Positions 8,131 through 16,494 are shown, counted from the first letter of the stretch. The stretch is 64,000 nucleotides of DNA from Bordetella parapertussis (GCA_945878355.1 CAMCTC010000012.1:1-64000); one strand, 5' to 3'. Notes: generated by a model not told the origin, from the sequence alone. Program-made: numbers and translations.

Positions 8131-9873
8131 ATGAGCCTGTCCAGGCGCGATTTCCTGCAGGTGCTGGCGGCGGCTTCGGCCGCCGGTATGGGCCTGGCGC
8201 GCTATGCCGACGCCGACGCGGCCACCGCGCAGCAAGGCTTGTACGAGCTGCCGGCTTTCGGCAATGTGTCGCTGCTGCACATGACCGACTGCCACGCGCA
8301 GCTGCTGCCGGTCAACTTTCGTGAACCCAGCGTCAACATCGGGCTGGCCGGCATGCAGGGCCGCTGGCCTCACCTGGCGGGTGACTCGCTGCTCAAGGCT
8401 GCCGGGCTGCGGCCAGGCAGCGAGCAGGCGTTCGCGTTCACGCACATCGATTTCGAGAAAGCGGCGCGGCGCTACGGCAAGCTGGGTGGATTCGCGCACC
8501 TGGCCACCTTGGTCAAACAGCTGAAGGCCAGCCGGCCCGGCGCGCTGCTGCTCGACGGCGGCGACACCTGGCAGGGATCGGCGACTGCGCTGTGGACCCA
8601 GGCCCAGGACATGGTCGAGGCCGCCAAGCTGCTGGGCGTGGACGTGATGACCGGTCACTGGGAATTTACCTACGGCATGGACCGGGTCCAGCAGATCATC
8701 GAGCAAGACTTCAAGGGCCAGATCGAATTCCTGGCGCAGAACGTCAAGACGAATGACTTCGGCGACCCGGTGTTCAAGCCTTACACGCTCAGGAGCATCA
8801 ACGGCGTGCCGGTGGCGATCATCGGCCAGGCTTTCCCCTACACACCGATCGCCAACCCGCGCTACCTGGTGGCCGACTGGAGCTTTGGCATCCAGGAGGA
8901 AAACCTGCAGAAGCTGGTCGACGAGGTGCGCGGCAAGGGCGCGCAGTTGGTGGTGCTGTTGTCGCACAACGGCATGGACGTGGACCTGAAGCTGGCGTCG
9001 AGGTTACGCGGCATCGACGCGATCTTCGGCGGCCACACCCACGACGGCGTGCCGCTGGCGGTGCCGGTGGCCAACCCGGGTGGCAAGACGCTGGTGACCA
9101 ACGCTGGCAGCAACGGCAAGTTTCTCGGCGTGATGGACTTCGATGTCCAGGGCGGCAAGCTGGCCGACTTCCGTTACCGCTTGTTGCCGGTGTTCGCCAA
9201 CCAGCTCGCGCCCGACCCGGCGATGGCCGCGCTGATCACCAGGCTGCGCCAGCCTTTCGAGACCAAGTTGGCCGACAAGCTGGCGATCACCGACGGTCTG
9301 CTGTACCGGCGCGGCAACTTCAACGGCAGTTGGGACCAGCTGGTGTGCGATGCGCTGATGCAGGTCCAGGGCGCAGAGATCGCTTTTTCGCCAGGCTTTC
9401 GCTGGGGCACCACGCTGCTGCCCGGTGAGGTGATCACCCGCGAATTGATGATGGACCAGCTGGCCATCACCTATGCGCACACCACGCTGGCCGAGATCAG
9501 CGGCGAGGCGATCAAGACCATCCTCGAGGACGTGGCCGACAACTTGTTTAACCCAGACCCTTACTACCAGCAAGGTGGCGACATGGTTCGGGTGGGCGGC
9601 CTGAGCTACACCTGCTCGCCTGGCCAGACCATGGGTCGGCGCATCACCGAGATGCGTCTGGGTGGCAAGCTGATCGACGCGGACCGCAAATACAAGGTCG
9701 CAGGCTGGGCGCCGGTGGCCGAACCAGCCCGCACGGCCACGGGCAACCGGCCGGTGTGGGATGTCGTCGAGGATTGGCTCAAGTCGCAGCCCGGCGGGCA
9801 TGTCACGCCAAGGCGCATCAACACGCCGACGCTGGTCGGGGTGCAGGACAACGCAGGCATCAGCAAGGATTGA
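8131..9873 (+). CDS. soxB: SoxB, dimanganese thiosulfohydrolase
   Basis: 580 residues. A twin-arginine signal (S-R-R-D-F-L-Q) opens the protein. The metallophosphatase/5'-nucleotidase fold follows, with metal ligands in M-T-D-C-H-A-Q (Asp53, His55), a D-G-G-D-T-W motif, N near T-G-H-W-E and the G-G-H-T-H-D-G loop. SoxB hydrolyses the sulfonate from the cysteine-bound thiosulfonate on SoxY. The gene is 18 bases after soxX. Its TGA is followed, in the same frame, by a fragment of a DsrE-like protein. Confidence 0.97.
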   Translation: MSLSRRDFLQVLAAASAAGMGLARYADADAATAQQGLYELPAFGNVSLLHMTDCHAQLLPVNFREPSVNIGLAGMQGRWPHLAGDSLLKAAGLRPGSEQAFAFTHIDFEKAARRYGKLGGFAHLATLVKQLKASRPGALLLDGGDTWQGSATALWTQAQDMVEAAKLLGVDVMTGHWEFTYGMDRVQQIIEQDFKGQIEFLAQNVKTNDFGDPVFKPYTLRSINGVPVAIIGQAFPYTPIANPRYLVADWSFGIQEENLQKLVDEVRGKGAQLVVLLSHNGMDVDLKLASRLRGIDAIFGGHTHDGVPLAVPVANPGGKTLVTNAGSNGKFLGVMDFDVQGGKLADFRYRLLPVFANQLAPDPAMAALITRLRQPFETKLADKLAITDGLLYRRGNFNGSWDQLVCDALMQVQGAEIAFSPGFRWGTTLLPGEVITRELMMDQLAITYAHTTLAEISGEAIKTILEDVADNLFNPDPYYQQGGDMVRVGGLSYTCSPGQTMGRRITEMRLGGKLIDADRKYKVAGWAPVAEPARTATGNRPVWDVVEDWLKSQPGGHVTPRRINTPTLVGVQDNAGISKD

Positions 9874-10098
9874 ACCGAGATCTTGCTCGAAGGGGCCAAG
9901 GACAGCAACGGCAGCGTGTTTGCCGGACCGGTGTCGGCGCTGACCGCCCGGGGTGTCAAGTTCGAGGCCTGCGAGATCACCTTGAAGAACCGCAACATGA
10001 AGCGCGAGCAGTTCATCCAGGAAGCAGACTTCACGCCCTCGGGTGTGGTGCGGCTGCCCAAGCTGCAGAAGCAGGGCGCAGCCTATATCAATCCTTGA
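9874..10098 (+). pseudogene. C-terminal fragment of a DsrE-family protein, in frame after soxB
   Basis: The frame of soxB continues past its TGA for 74 codons and spells the back half of a DsrE-like protein: I-L-L-E-G-A-K-D-S-N-G, then G-V-K-F-E-A-C-E-I-T-L-K-N-R, then P-S-G-V-V-R-L and A-Y-I-N-P at the end. The expected first half (about 45-50 residues with the beta-strand and nucleotide-like loop) is missing, and no proper start or ribosome site is present apart from a TTG at 9883. DsrE-like proteins handle sulfur carried on cysteines. It is most simply a 5'-truncated remnant; expression as a short protein is not excluded. Confidence 0.7.
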
Positions 10099-10122
10099 GC
10101 GTCCATTCTTGAGCGTTTATTT

Positions 10123-10160
10123 TTGCGCGGCCATTTTGCGCGGCCAATCTTGCGCGGCCG
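10123..10160. repeat. Three near-tandem copies of TTGCGCGGCC(A/G)
   Basis: An 11-base unit occurs at 10123-10133, 10136-10146 and 10150-10160, spaced 13-14 bases apart, in the gap between the sox operon and the convergent fccAB genes. Just before it, CTTGAGCGT also occurs twice. The function is unknown; it could be slipped-strand expansion in a convergent intergenic gap. Confidence 0.6.
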
Positions 10161-10186
10161 TTGCACCGGCGCGTTGCGCCGACTGA

Positions 10187-11500
10187 TCAGCCCGCAAGCA
10201 TGTCGGCCCAGATGTTGCTGGCCCAGCTCAGCGCGTAACGGCCTTCGACCTGGCTGGCTTCAGCCGACAAGCCGCCCGAGCCGGCGACGGTCTTGAAAGT
10301 CTTCTCGGCCTGGTCGTATTGGTGAACCGATGCGACATGCACTGCTTCTTGCGCGGTGACGAAGCTGTAGCAGGTGTTGGTCATCACCGGCGAGTGGTCG
10401 ACGGCCTCGCCCTTGAGCAACTGGATCACCGCTGCGGCCGCCACCTTGGCGTGTTGGTTGGCCATGTGGCCTGACTTTGGCATGGCCGGTGCCGAGAAAG
10501 TGGCATCACCCAGCACGTGAACGCCCGGCACGGCGGTCGACGCCATCGTCAGCCAGTCGACGCCAGCCCAGCGCTGGTTGACGTTGACCAGCCCTGCGTT
10601 GCGCGCCAGGTCGCCGGCACGCTGGGCTGGAATGACGTTGAGGACATCGGCCCGGAGGTCATCGAAATCGAACTTGGCCAGCTTGCCCGAGACCTCCTTC
10701 AACTCAGCGTTGGGCTGGTACTCCAGCATGCCGGCGTAATGCTGTTTGAAAGCGCGCTCGAACAGCGCTTTCTTCGACGCGATCTCGGGGTTGGCGTCGA
10801 ACACCAGCACCTTGGCGCGCGGCTTGTTGGCCTTGAAATAGCTCGCCACCATGCAAGCGCGCTCATAAGGCCCGGGCGGGCAGCGGTATGGTGCCTTGGG
10901 GATGGACATCGCAAAGACGCCACCGTCTGGCATGGCCTCGAGTTGGCGGCGCAGCGCCAGCGTCTGCGGGCCGGCCTGCCAACTGTGGGTGACGGCGCCG
11001 CTGTCGATCGCAGCCGCCAGCCCGGCGACCGGGTCTAGCATGAAGCCTATGCCTGGTGAGACGATCAGGCGGTCATAGCGCAGTTCGGCGCCGCTGGCCA
11101 AGCGCAGCTTCCTGGCGTCGGCGTCGATCGCCAGCACCTCGTCGCGCAGCACTTTCACCCCCGCGGCCTGCAGGCTGCCGTAGCCCAGCGTGATGTCGGC
11201 CATCTGGCGTTGGCCGCTGATCACCAGGTTGGAGATCGGGCATGACACGAACTGCGCGTTTCGCTCGACCAGCGTGACGTCGATGTTGCCGCCCCACAGC
11301 TTCAGGTAGCGCGCTGCGGTGGCGCCGCCAAAGCCGCCGCCGACGACCACGACACGGCCTATGGACGGGCCGATGGACGGGCCGAGGCTGGCGCAGCCCG
11401 CCGATCCCAGGCCCGCCAGTCCCGCCAGGCCGGCCAGCCCGGTTTCCAGCCATTGGCGTCGGGCTGGGGATCGTGCATCACGGTGGGTCGAGGTGCTCAT
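10187..11500 (-). CDS. fccB: Flavoprotein subunit of sulfide dehydrogenase (FccB/SoxF family)
   Basis: 437 residues. The N-terminus has an R-R-Q-W and a hydrophobic stretch, a likely Tat signal. A Rossmann FAD site V-V-V-G-G-G-F-G-G follows. The two redox cysteines sit in F-V-S-C-P-I-S-N and in a region ending N-T-C-Y-S-F, as in flavocytochrome c sulfide dehydrogenase. The C-terminal FCSD flavin-binding segment with G-H-M-A-N-Q-H-A-K is present. It oxidises sulfide to sulfur or polysulfide in the periplasm and passes electrons to the cytochrome encoded just upstream, whose stop overlaps this start by four bases. Confidence 0.93.
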   Translation of the reverse strand: MSTSTHRDARSPARRQWLETGLAGLAGLAGLGSAGCASLGPSIGPSIGRVVVVGGGFGGATAARYLKLWGGNIDVTLVERNAQFVSCPISNLVISGQRQMADITLGYGSLQAAGVKVLRDEVLAIDADARKLRLASGAELRYDRLIVSPGIGFMLDPVAGLAAAIDSGAVTHSWQAGPQTLALRRQLEAMPDGGVFAMSIPKAPYRCPPGPYERACMVASYFKANKPRAKVLVFDANPEIASKKALFERAFKQHYAGMLEYQPNAELKEVSGKLAKFDFDDLRADVLNVIPAQRAGDLARNAGLVNVNQRWAGVDWLTMASTAVPGVHVLGDATFSAPAMPKSGHMANQHAKVAAAAVIQLLKGEAVDHSPVMTNTCYSFVTAQEAVHVASVHQYDQAEKTFKTVAGSGGLSAEASQVEGRYALSWASNIWADMLAG

Positions 11501-11826
11501 TTCGTTGCCGCTTGCGCGGCCAGGTGGTCGGCTATCAGCCGGATTTGCGCGTCGGTATAGCCTTTGGCGATCTGCTGCATCAAGGTGGCGGTTTTCTCGC
11601 CACGCTTGTATTGGCCCAGCGTGGCAACAATCCAGTCGGCGTTGACGCCGGCCAGCGGCATCATGCCGTCACGCGCATGGCCGTTGGTGCCATGGCAGTT
11701 GGCGCAGGTGGCGGCCAGGTTGCGTGCACGCAGGCTGTCCTGAGCCACAGCGCTGCCGGCTGCTGCGCACAGCCAGCCGGCGATGGCCAGATGCGTGATG
11801 CAAGCCTTCTTTCGATGCGAGTTCAT
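11497..11826 (-). CDS. fccA: c-type cytochrome subunit of sulfide dehydrogenase (FccA/SoxE-like)
   Basis: 109 residues from the ATG at 11826, chosen because it gives a clean signal peptide ending G-S-A-V-A-Q; upstream in-frame ATGs at 11886 and 11898 would add a polar leader. One heme site C-A-N-C-H at residues 41-45 and a Met-containing D-G-M-M-P-L-A-G loop make it a small class I cytochrome. It would accept electrons from the flavoprotein FccB, with which it shares an ATGA overlap. Confidence 0.88.
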   Translation of the reverse strand: MNSHRKKACITHLAIAGWLCAAAGSAVAQDSLRARNLAATCANCHGTNGHARDGMMPLAGVNADWIVATLGQYKRGEKTATLMQQIAKGYTDAQIRLIADHLAAQAATK

Positions 11827-11991
11827 GGTGTTGGGCGAAGAGCTTGTTGGGGTTCCGGTCACGTCAGCGTGTCCGATGTCTGACATGGATTCGGTCATCT
11901 AGACAGCTTACCTCGTGGTCTTCCCTGTGTGTTGCCTGGGGGATTGTCGATAGCATCGGCCCCTCCGGCTTTGGCGTATGACTTGATCAAC

Positions 11992-13074
11992 ATGCATGCT
12001 CTCTCAAGCAAATGTGGCTTTGCCACTTTGCTTGATCCCCACGGGGGGCGGCCGGCTTCGGCCGGCCTTGGGGCGCTCAGGCGTCTGCCATCAGTCTGGC
12101 GGCGCGCGCTGAACCTAGGCTTGGCCTTGGCCTGCCTGCATGTCGGTGCGCAGGCGGCTGACCCTGGCTTGCGCGCCGTGCAGGTCAGCGATGGCGTGTG
12201 GTTCTTCCAGGGTGCGGCGGCGCTGGGGTCTGCGGCGAACCGAAACTTCATCTCGAATGCAGGCTTCATCGTGACCGATGGCGGTGTCGTCGTGGTCGAC
12301 GCGCTAGGCTCACCGGTGCTGGCCGCTGAAATGCTGGCCGAGATCCGTCGCGTGACGGACCAGCCGCTTCGATTCGTCATCGTCACCCATTACCACGCCG
12401 ACCACATCTACGGGCTGCAGGTGCTCAAGGACGCGGGTGCGACGATCGTCGCGCATGCCGCTGCGGGTGAGTACCTGCACTCCGACGCCGCTCGCAAGCG
12501 CCTGGCCGACAGCCGCCAGTTGATGGCGCCCTGGGTCAATCAAGACACCTATCTCGTCGCTGCCGACCGCTGGCTGACCGGCGACGAGACGCGCTTGCGT
12601 GTGGGCTCCTACGATGTGCTGATCCGCCATGCCGGGCCGGCGCACACGCCCGAGGACCTGGTCGTGTCGGTGCCAAGACTGGGCGTGCTGTTCACTGGTG
12701 ACCTGGTCTTCAGCGGTCGCTTGCCATTTGTCGGGCAGGCCGACAGCCGGCGCTGGATCGCAGCGCTGGATCGCTTGATTGCCGAATCGCCGCGGCTGGT
12801 GATTCCCGGTCACGGCCCCGTCTCGGCCGATGCGCTGGTCGACCTGGTTTTGACGCGCGACTACCTGCTGTTCTTGCGCCGCGCGATGGGCGAGGCGGCA
12901 CGCAAGCTCGAACCCTTCGAGCAAGCCTACGCCGAGACCGACTGGTCGCGGTTTGAGGCGCTACCGATGTTTGGCGCCGCCAACCGGATCAACGCGTACA
13001 ACACCTACCTGTTGATGGAGCACCAGGGCGAGCATCAGGCAGAGCCACAGGCTGAGCAAGCGACCAAGCCCTGA
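11992..13074 (+). CDS. SoxH-like metallo-beta-lactamase-fold hydrolase
   Basis: About 360 residues from the ATG at 11992. The metal site T-H-Y-H-A-D-H is followed by a His in A-H-T-P-E-D, an Asp in F-T-G-D-L-V-F-S-G and a His in P-G-H-G-P, giving a two-zinc site. A hydrophobic stretch near residues 43-54 ends A-Q-A-A-D and looks like a signal peptide. Proteins of this type (SoxH and the quinoprotein-relay hydrolases) are often found next to sox genes; the reaction is not settled. Codons 4-29 come from a 79-bp repeat that occurs elsewhere in intergenic DNA, so the true start may be a TTG after the repeat. Confidence 0.8.
   Translation: MHALSSKCGFATLLDPHGGRPASAGLGALRRLPSVWRRALNLGLALACLHVGAQAADPGLRAVQVSDGVWFFQGAAALGSAANRNFISNAGFIVTDGGVVVVDALGSPVLAAEMLAEIRRVTDQPLRFVIVTHYHADHIYGLQVLKDAGATIVAHAAAGEYLHSDAARKRLADSRQLMAPWVNQDTYLVAADRWLTGDETRLRVGSYDVLIRHAGPAHTPEDLVVSVPRLGVLFTGDLVFSGRLPFVGQADSRRWIAALDRLIAESPRLVIPGHGPVSADALVDLVLTRDYLLFLRRAMGEAARKLEPFEQAYAETDWSRFEALPMFGAANRINAYNTYLLMEHQGEHQAEPQAEQATKP
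12001..12079 (+). repeat. 79-bp hairpin repeat, copy A (inside the soxH-like N-terminus)
   Basis: The left half folds into CAAGCAAA-t-GTGGC / GCCAC-TTTGCTTG with a TTT loop. The right half folds into GGCCGGC-TTCG-GCCGGCC, a stem capped by the very stable UUCG loop; CCCC-AC-GGGG lies between them. The element begins CTCTCAAG and ends GGGGCGCTCA. The same element is at 56968-57046, 57492-57570 and 61302-61380. Confidence 0.9.
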
Positions 13075-13126
13075 GTGGATTGGCGCGGCCAAGTTCATAG
13101 AATCGACGACGTAAGGATCAACCCGA

Positions 13127-13570
13127 ATGACTGTTGCTTGGAACCTGTTCACCCCTTGGGCCTCGTTGGCCGGTGGTCTGTTGATCGGCTTGGCCTCGGC
13201 GCTCTATGTGCTGGGCAACGGTCGCATCGCGGGCATTGCCGGCATCGTGGCGAGTCCGTTGCGGGCTCTGAGTTCCGGTGCGCGCTTGATGCCCGAGCGC
13301 AACCGCTTGCTGTTCATCGTTGGCCTGCTGCTGTCGCCCTGGGTCTGGCGTCTGTTCGCGCCGCTGCCGGCGGCCACGGTCGATGTCGGGGTGGTCGGGC
13401 TGGTGGTCGCGGGATTGCTGGTGGGCATAGGCGCACGCATGGGCAATGGCTGCACCAGTGGCCATGGCGTTTGCGGCTTGAGCCGCTTGTCCCCGCGCTC
13501 GTTGGTCAACGTGCTGGCCTTCATGGGCGCAGGCGTCGCCGCGGTGTTCGTGCTCCGTCACGTTCTCTGA
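13127..13570 (+). CDS. YeeE/YedE (DUF395) sulfur transporter, first half
   Basis: 147 residues, mostly hydrophobic, with about four membrane segments. The family signature [16 protein letters not shown] is present; its cysteines are thought to pass sulfur or thiosulfate in TsuA-type transporters. The next gene, 10 bases downstream, is the matching second half, so the pair forms a split transporter (PmpA/PmpB type). Its setting between sox-type genes and a persulfide dioxygenase supports sulfur uptake or release. Confidence 0.9.
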   Translation: MTVAWNLFTPWASLAGGLLIGLASALYVLGNGRIAGIAGIVASPLRALSSGARLMPERNRLLFIVGLLLSPWVWRLFAPLPAATVDVGVVGLVVAGLLVGIGARMGNGCTSGHGVCGLSRLSPRSLVNVLAFMGAGVAAVFVLRHVL

Positions 13571-13580
13571 AAGGTTGACC

Positions 13581-13994
13581 ATGCGCAGCTTGATTGCCCT
13601 GCTCAGCGGCCTGGTCTTCGGCCTCGGCCTGATCGCCGGCGGCATGACCGACCCGGCCAAGGTCAAGGCTTTTCTGGACCTGTTCGGCGCTTGGGACCCC
13701 AGCTTGGGGCTGGTGATGGGCGGGGCGATCGCGGTCGGTGTGTTCGCTTTTGCCGCTGCCAGACGCCGCACCCAGGCCTGGACCGGTGAGCACATGGAGT
13801 TGCCCACCATCGCCGTGATCGACCGTCGGCTGATCGTCGGCGGCATGCTGTTCGGCATCGGTTGGGGCATCGGCGGTTTCTGTCCAGGGCCGGCGCTGGT
13901 GGCATTGGGCAGTGGCCTGGCGTCAGCCTGGATTTTCGTGATCGCGATGCTGGCTGGCATGGCACTGCACGACGGGCTGTCCAAGCCGCGTTGA
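13581..13994 (+). CDS. YeeE/YedE (DUF395) sulfur transporter, second half
   Basis: 137 residues from the ATG at 13581; a TTG two codons earlier is less likely. It has about four membrane segments. The family motif G-L-I-A-G-G-M-T-D-P-A-K-V at the start and G-W-G-I-G-G-F-C-P-G-P-A-L-V further on place the key cysteine in the pore half. It follows the first half by 10 bases and probably forms one complex with it. Confidence 0.9.
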   Translation: MRSLIALLSGLVFGLGLIAGGMTDPAKVKAFLDLFGAWDPSLGLVMGGAIAVGVFAFAAARRRTQAWTGEHMELPTIAVIDRRLIVGGMLFGIGWGIGGFCPGPALVALGSGLASAWIFVIAMLAGMALHDGLSKPR

Positions 13995-14049
13995 ATCGGT
14001 GATAGCGCTGTAGCATCGCGCTCTTCGCCTGCTTCAGGAGTGCCTGACC

Positions 14050-15132
14050 ATGCTCATCTTCCGACAACTGTTCGACCCGACCTCATCGACCTACACCTAC
14101 TTGCTCGGCGATGCCGGCGAAGCGGTGCTGATCGACCCGGTGTTCGAGAACGTCCGCCGAGACTTGGCGCTGTTGCGCGAACTCGGCCTGCGCTTGACGG
14201 CCACGCTTGACACCCATGTTCACGCCGACCATGTCACCGCAGCCTGGTTGCTCAAAGCCCGCAGCGGCAGCCAGATCCTGTTGTCCGAGGCGGCTGCCGC
14301 AACCCATGTCGACCGGCCGCTGCGGCATGGCGACCAGGTGGCGTTCGGCGCCCGCCATCTCGAGGTGCGGGCGACGCCCGGCCACACCAGCGGCTGCCTG
14401 ACCTATGTGCTGGACGATCAGCGCATGGCTTTCACCGGCGACAGCCTGCTGATCCGCGGTTGCGGGCGGACCGATTTCCAGCAAGGCAGTCCGGCGCAGC
14501 TCTATCGATCGGTGCAAGACCAGATCTTGTCGCTGCCGCCCGATTGCCTGCTCTACCCAGGGCACGATTACCGAGGCCTGACCGTCACCAGTGTGGCGGA
14601 GGAAAAGCGCTACAACCCGCGGCTGGGTGGCGACACCGATGCGGCGGACTTTGCCGGCTACATGAACCACCTGGGCTTGCCGCACCCCAAGCTGATGGAC
14701 ATCGCTGTGCCCGCCAACCTGCGCTGCGGCCAGCCCGATGACCGCACGGTGCTGCCGCAAGAGCCGACCTGGGCGCCGCTGACCTGTCGCTTCAGTGGTA
14801 TCTGGGAGATCCAACCGACGGCGCTGCAAGAGCAGATCGCCGGCAAGAAGGCCAGCGAGATCCAGATCGTCGATGTGCGTGAGCCGTCCGAGTTTTCCGA
14901 TTCGCTGGGCCATATCCGCGGCGCCCGCTTGCTGCCCTTGTCCGAACTGGCATCGCGCATCGGCGAGATCGCAGCGGACCGTCCGGTGGTCACCGTGTGC
15001 CGGTCCGGCGCGCGATCGGCCCAGGCCACCGTGCTGCTGCAAAAAGCCGGGCTCAAGCAGTTGGCGAATCTGGCCGGTGGCATGTTGCGCTGGCGCGCCG
15101 AGTCGCTGCCGGTCGAGCAGGGCACTGAATGA
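14050..15132 (+). CDS. Persulfide dioxygenase-rhodanese fusion (ETHE1-like)
   Basis: 360 residues. The N-terminal metallo-beta-lactamase domain has T-H-V-H-A-D-H (His56, His58, Asp60, His61), T-P-G-H-T-S-G and F-T-G-D-S-L-L-I-R-G-C-G-R-T-D, the pattern of iron-dependent persulfide dioxygenases. Residues from about 255 on are a rhodanese domain with D-V-R-E-P-S-E-F and catalytic Cys317 in C-R-S-G-A-R. Such fusions oxidise glutathione persulfide to sulfite and combine it with further persulfide sulfur to thiosulfate, which would feed the Sox enzymes. It lies 55 bases after the transporter genes. Confidence 0.92.
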   Translation: MLIFRQLFDPTSSTYTYLLGDAGEAVLIDPVFENVRRDLALLRELGLRLTATLDTHVHADHVTAAWLLKARSGSQILLSEAAAATHVDRPLRHGDQVAFGARHLEVRATPGHTSGCLTYVLDDQRMAFTGDSLLIRGCGRTDFQQGSPAQLYRSVQDQILSLPPDCLLYPGHDYRGLTVTSVAEEKRYNPRLGGDTDAADFAGYMNHLGLPHPKLMDIAVPANLRCGQPDDRTVLPQEPTWAPLTCRFSGIWEIQPTALQEQIAGKKASEIQIVDVREPSEFSDSLGHIRGARLLPLSELASRIGEIAADRPVVTVCRSGARSAQATVLLQKAGLKQLANLAGGMLRWRAESLPVEQGTE

Positions 15133-15163
15133 CAAGCCTGGCCGCCGCCGCGATGGCCTGAGC

Positions 15164-15706
15164 ATGTGGTTCAAGCTGCCGAAGCGCCGGCACCCGCTCG
15201 CTGTGCTGATGGTTTGTGCCGGCAACATCTGTCGCTCGCCGATGGCCGAGGCGGTGCTGCGTGCCAAGCTCGCGGGTGTCGGGTTGGCGACCCAGGTGGC
15301 CGTGGATTCGGCGGGCACGCATGGTTTTCACCGAGGTGCACCGGCCGATCCGCGGGCCGTTGCGCGCGCCGGGCTTCGCGGCTATCGGCTCGCAGGCCAG
15401 GCATCGCGGCCGTTGGCGGTGGCCGATTTCAACCGCTTTGACCTGCTGTTGGCGATGGACCGCCACAACCTCGCAGCGATGGTCTCGCGTTGCCCGCCTG
15501 GCGAGCAACACCGCCTGGGCATGCTGTTGCCGCCAGCGACCCAGGCCTCGGGCCTTGTCACCGACGGCGCTGCTGCGCGCTTGGGCGAGGTGCCTGATCC
15601 TTATTACGGCAGCGTGGCTGATTTCGACCTGGCGCTGGACTTGATCGAACCTGCCTGCGACAGCCTGCTGTCGACACTGCGGCGCCAGCTGGCCGAGTTG
15701 CGCTGA
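15164..15706 (+). CDS. Low-molecular-weight protein-tyrosine phosphatase
   Basis: 180 residues. The phosphate loop is C18-A-G-N-I-C-R24-S-P near the N-terminus, and the general-acid aspartate lies in V-P-D-P-Y-Y-G-S. These enzymes dephosphorylate tyrosine or arginine residues. The ATG at 15164 is 31 bases after the dioxygenase stop. It also stands before the isc operon, a place where Burkholderiales often carry such a phosphatase gene; whether it is linked to either system is open. Confidence 0.92.
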   Translation: MWFKLPKRRHPLAVLMVCAGNICRSPMAEAVLRAKLAGVGLATQVAVDSAGTHGFHRGAPADPRAVARAGLRGYRLAGQASRPLAVADFNRFDLLLAMDRHNLAAMVSRCPPGEQHRLGMLLPPATQASGLVTDGAAARLGEVPDPYYGSVADFDLALDLIEPACDSLLSTLRRQLAELR

Positions 15707-15788
15707 ACGCTGCGCAGGGCCGCGCTGCGATGCATTGACCCGCTTGGGCGTCGGGGTAAGCGGCAGGCTGATTTGGGCGCTTTCGGTT

Positions 15789-15813
15789 ATAGTTGACTAC
15801 ATCAGTCGGGTAC
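15789..15813. promoter_or_regulatory. IscR type 1 binding site
   Basis: The dyad ATAGTTGACT-ACATC-AGTCGGGTAC matches the known type 1 IscR motif (ATASYYGACT-RWWWY-AGTCRRSTAT) at all but about two positions. It lies 105 bases upstream of the iscR start. By the known mechanism, [2Fe-2S]-IscR binds here and represses its own operon when clusters are plentiful. TTGACT inside the site may double as a promoter element. Confidence 0.88.
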
Positions 15814-15917
15814 AGCTTGGCGTCACGGTCTCTGGCCCTGCTGCGATCGCGGCAAGGGTATTTGCTAGCCCTTGACCGTTGACTGGCGCCGCTTGCAACC
15901 CGCCACAGGAGAAATTC

Positions 15918-16451
15918 ATGCGTTTGACCACCAAGGGCCGTTTTGCCGTCACGGCAATGATCGATCTGGCGCTGCGCTCGAACAACGGGCCGGTGGCTTT
16001 GGCAGCGATCAGCCAGCGTCAACAGATCTCGCTGTCCTACCTCGAGCAGTTGTTCGGCAAGCTGCGCCGGCATGAGCTGGTCGAGAGCACCCGGGGCCCG
16101 GGCGGCGGTTACTCGCTGGGCCGCAAGAGCGATCTGATCACGGTCGCCGACATCATCGTCGCGGTCGACGAACCGATCGACGCTACCGGTTGCGCTGGCC
16201 GCGAAAACTGCATGGGCGACGATGCGGGCCGCTGCATGACGCACGACCTGTGGGCCAGCCTGAACCAGAAGATGATCGAGTTTCTGGATTCGATCTCGCT
16301 GAAGAAATTGGTCGATGACCAGTTGGCCAAGGGGGTGTCGATCGAAGAGTCGCCGATCAAGCGCGCGATCTCGTCGGTGCCCGTGGTCAAGCCGATCAAG
16401 ATCACCGCGCCCAATTCGGTTTTCGCGCTCGGCACAGCGATGTTCAAGTGA
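15918..16451 (+). CDS. iscR: IscR, iron-sulfur cluster-sensing Rrf2 regulator
   Basis: 177 residues. The Rrf2 winged helix ([14 protein letters not shown], then E-Q-L-F-G-K-L-R) is followed by Cys92, Cys98 and Cys106, the [2Fe-2S] ligands. The third spacing is two residues longer than in E. coli. The C-terminal tail is a little longer than in enterobacteria, as in other betaproteobacteria. AGGAG at 15907-15911 sets the start. The gene heads the isc operon behind its own binding site. Confidence 0.96.
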   Translation: MRLTTKGRFAVTAMIDLALRSNNGPVALAAISQRQQISLSYLEQLFGKLRRHELVESTRGPGGGYSLGRKSDLITVADIIVAVDEPIDATGCAGRENCMGDDAGRCMTHDLWASLNQKMIEFLDSISLKKLVDDQLAKGVSIEESPIKRAISSVPVVKPIKITAPNSVFALGTAMFK

Positions 16452-16494
16452 GCCGACCGGCGAACCCTCTGTCCAACCCCTTATCCAGCCTGTC

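Noticed and set aside
9883..10098. Intact short DsrE gene starting at a TTG
   Set aside because: The conserved N-terminal half is absent and there is no ribosome site, so a remnant is the better reading.
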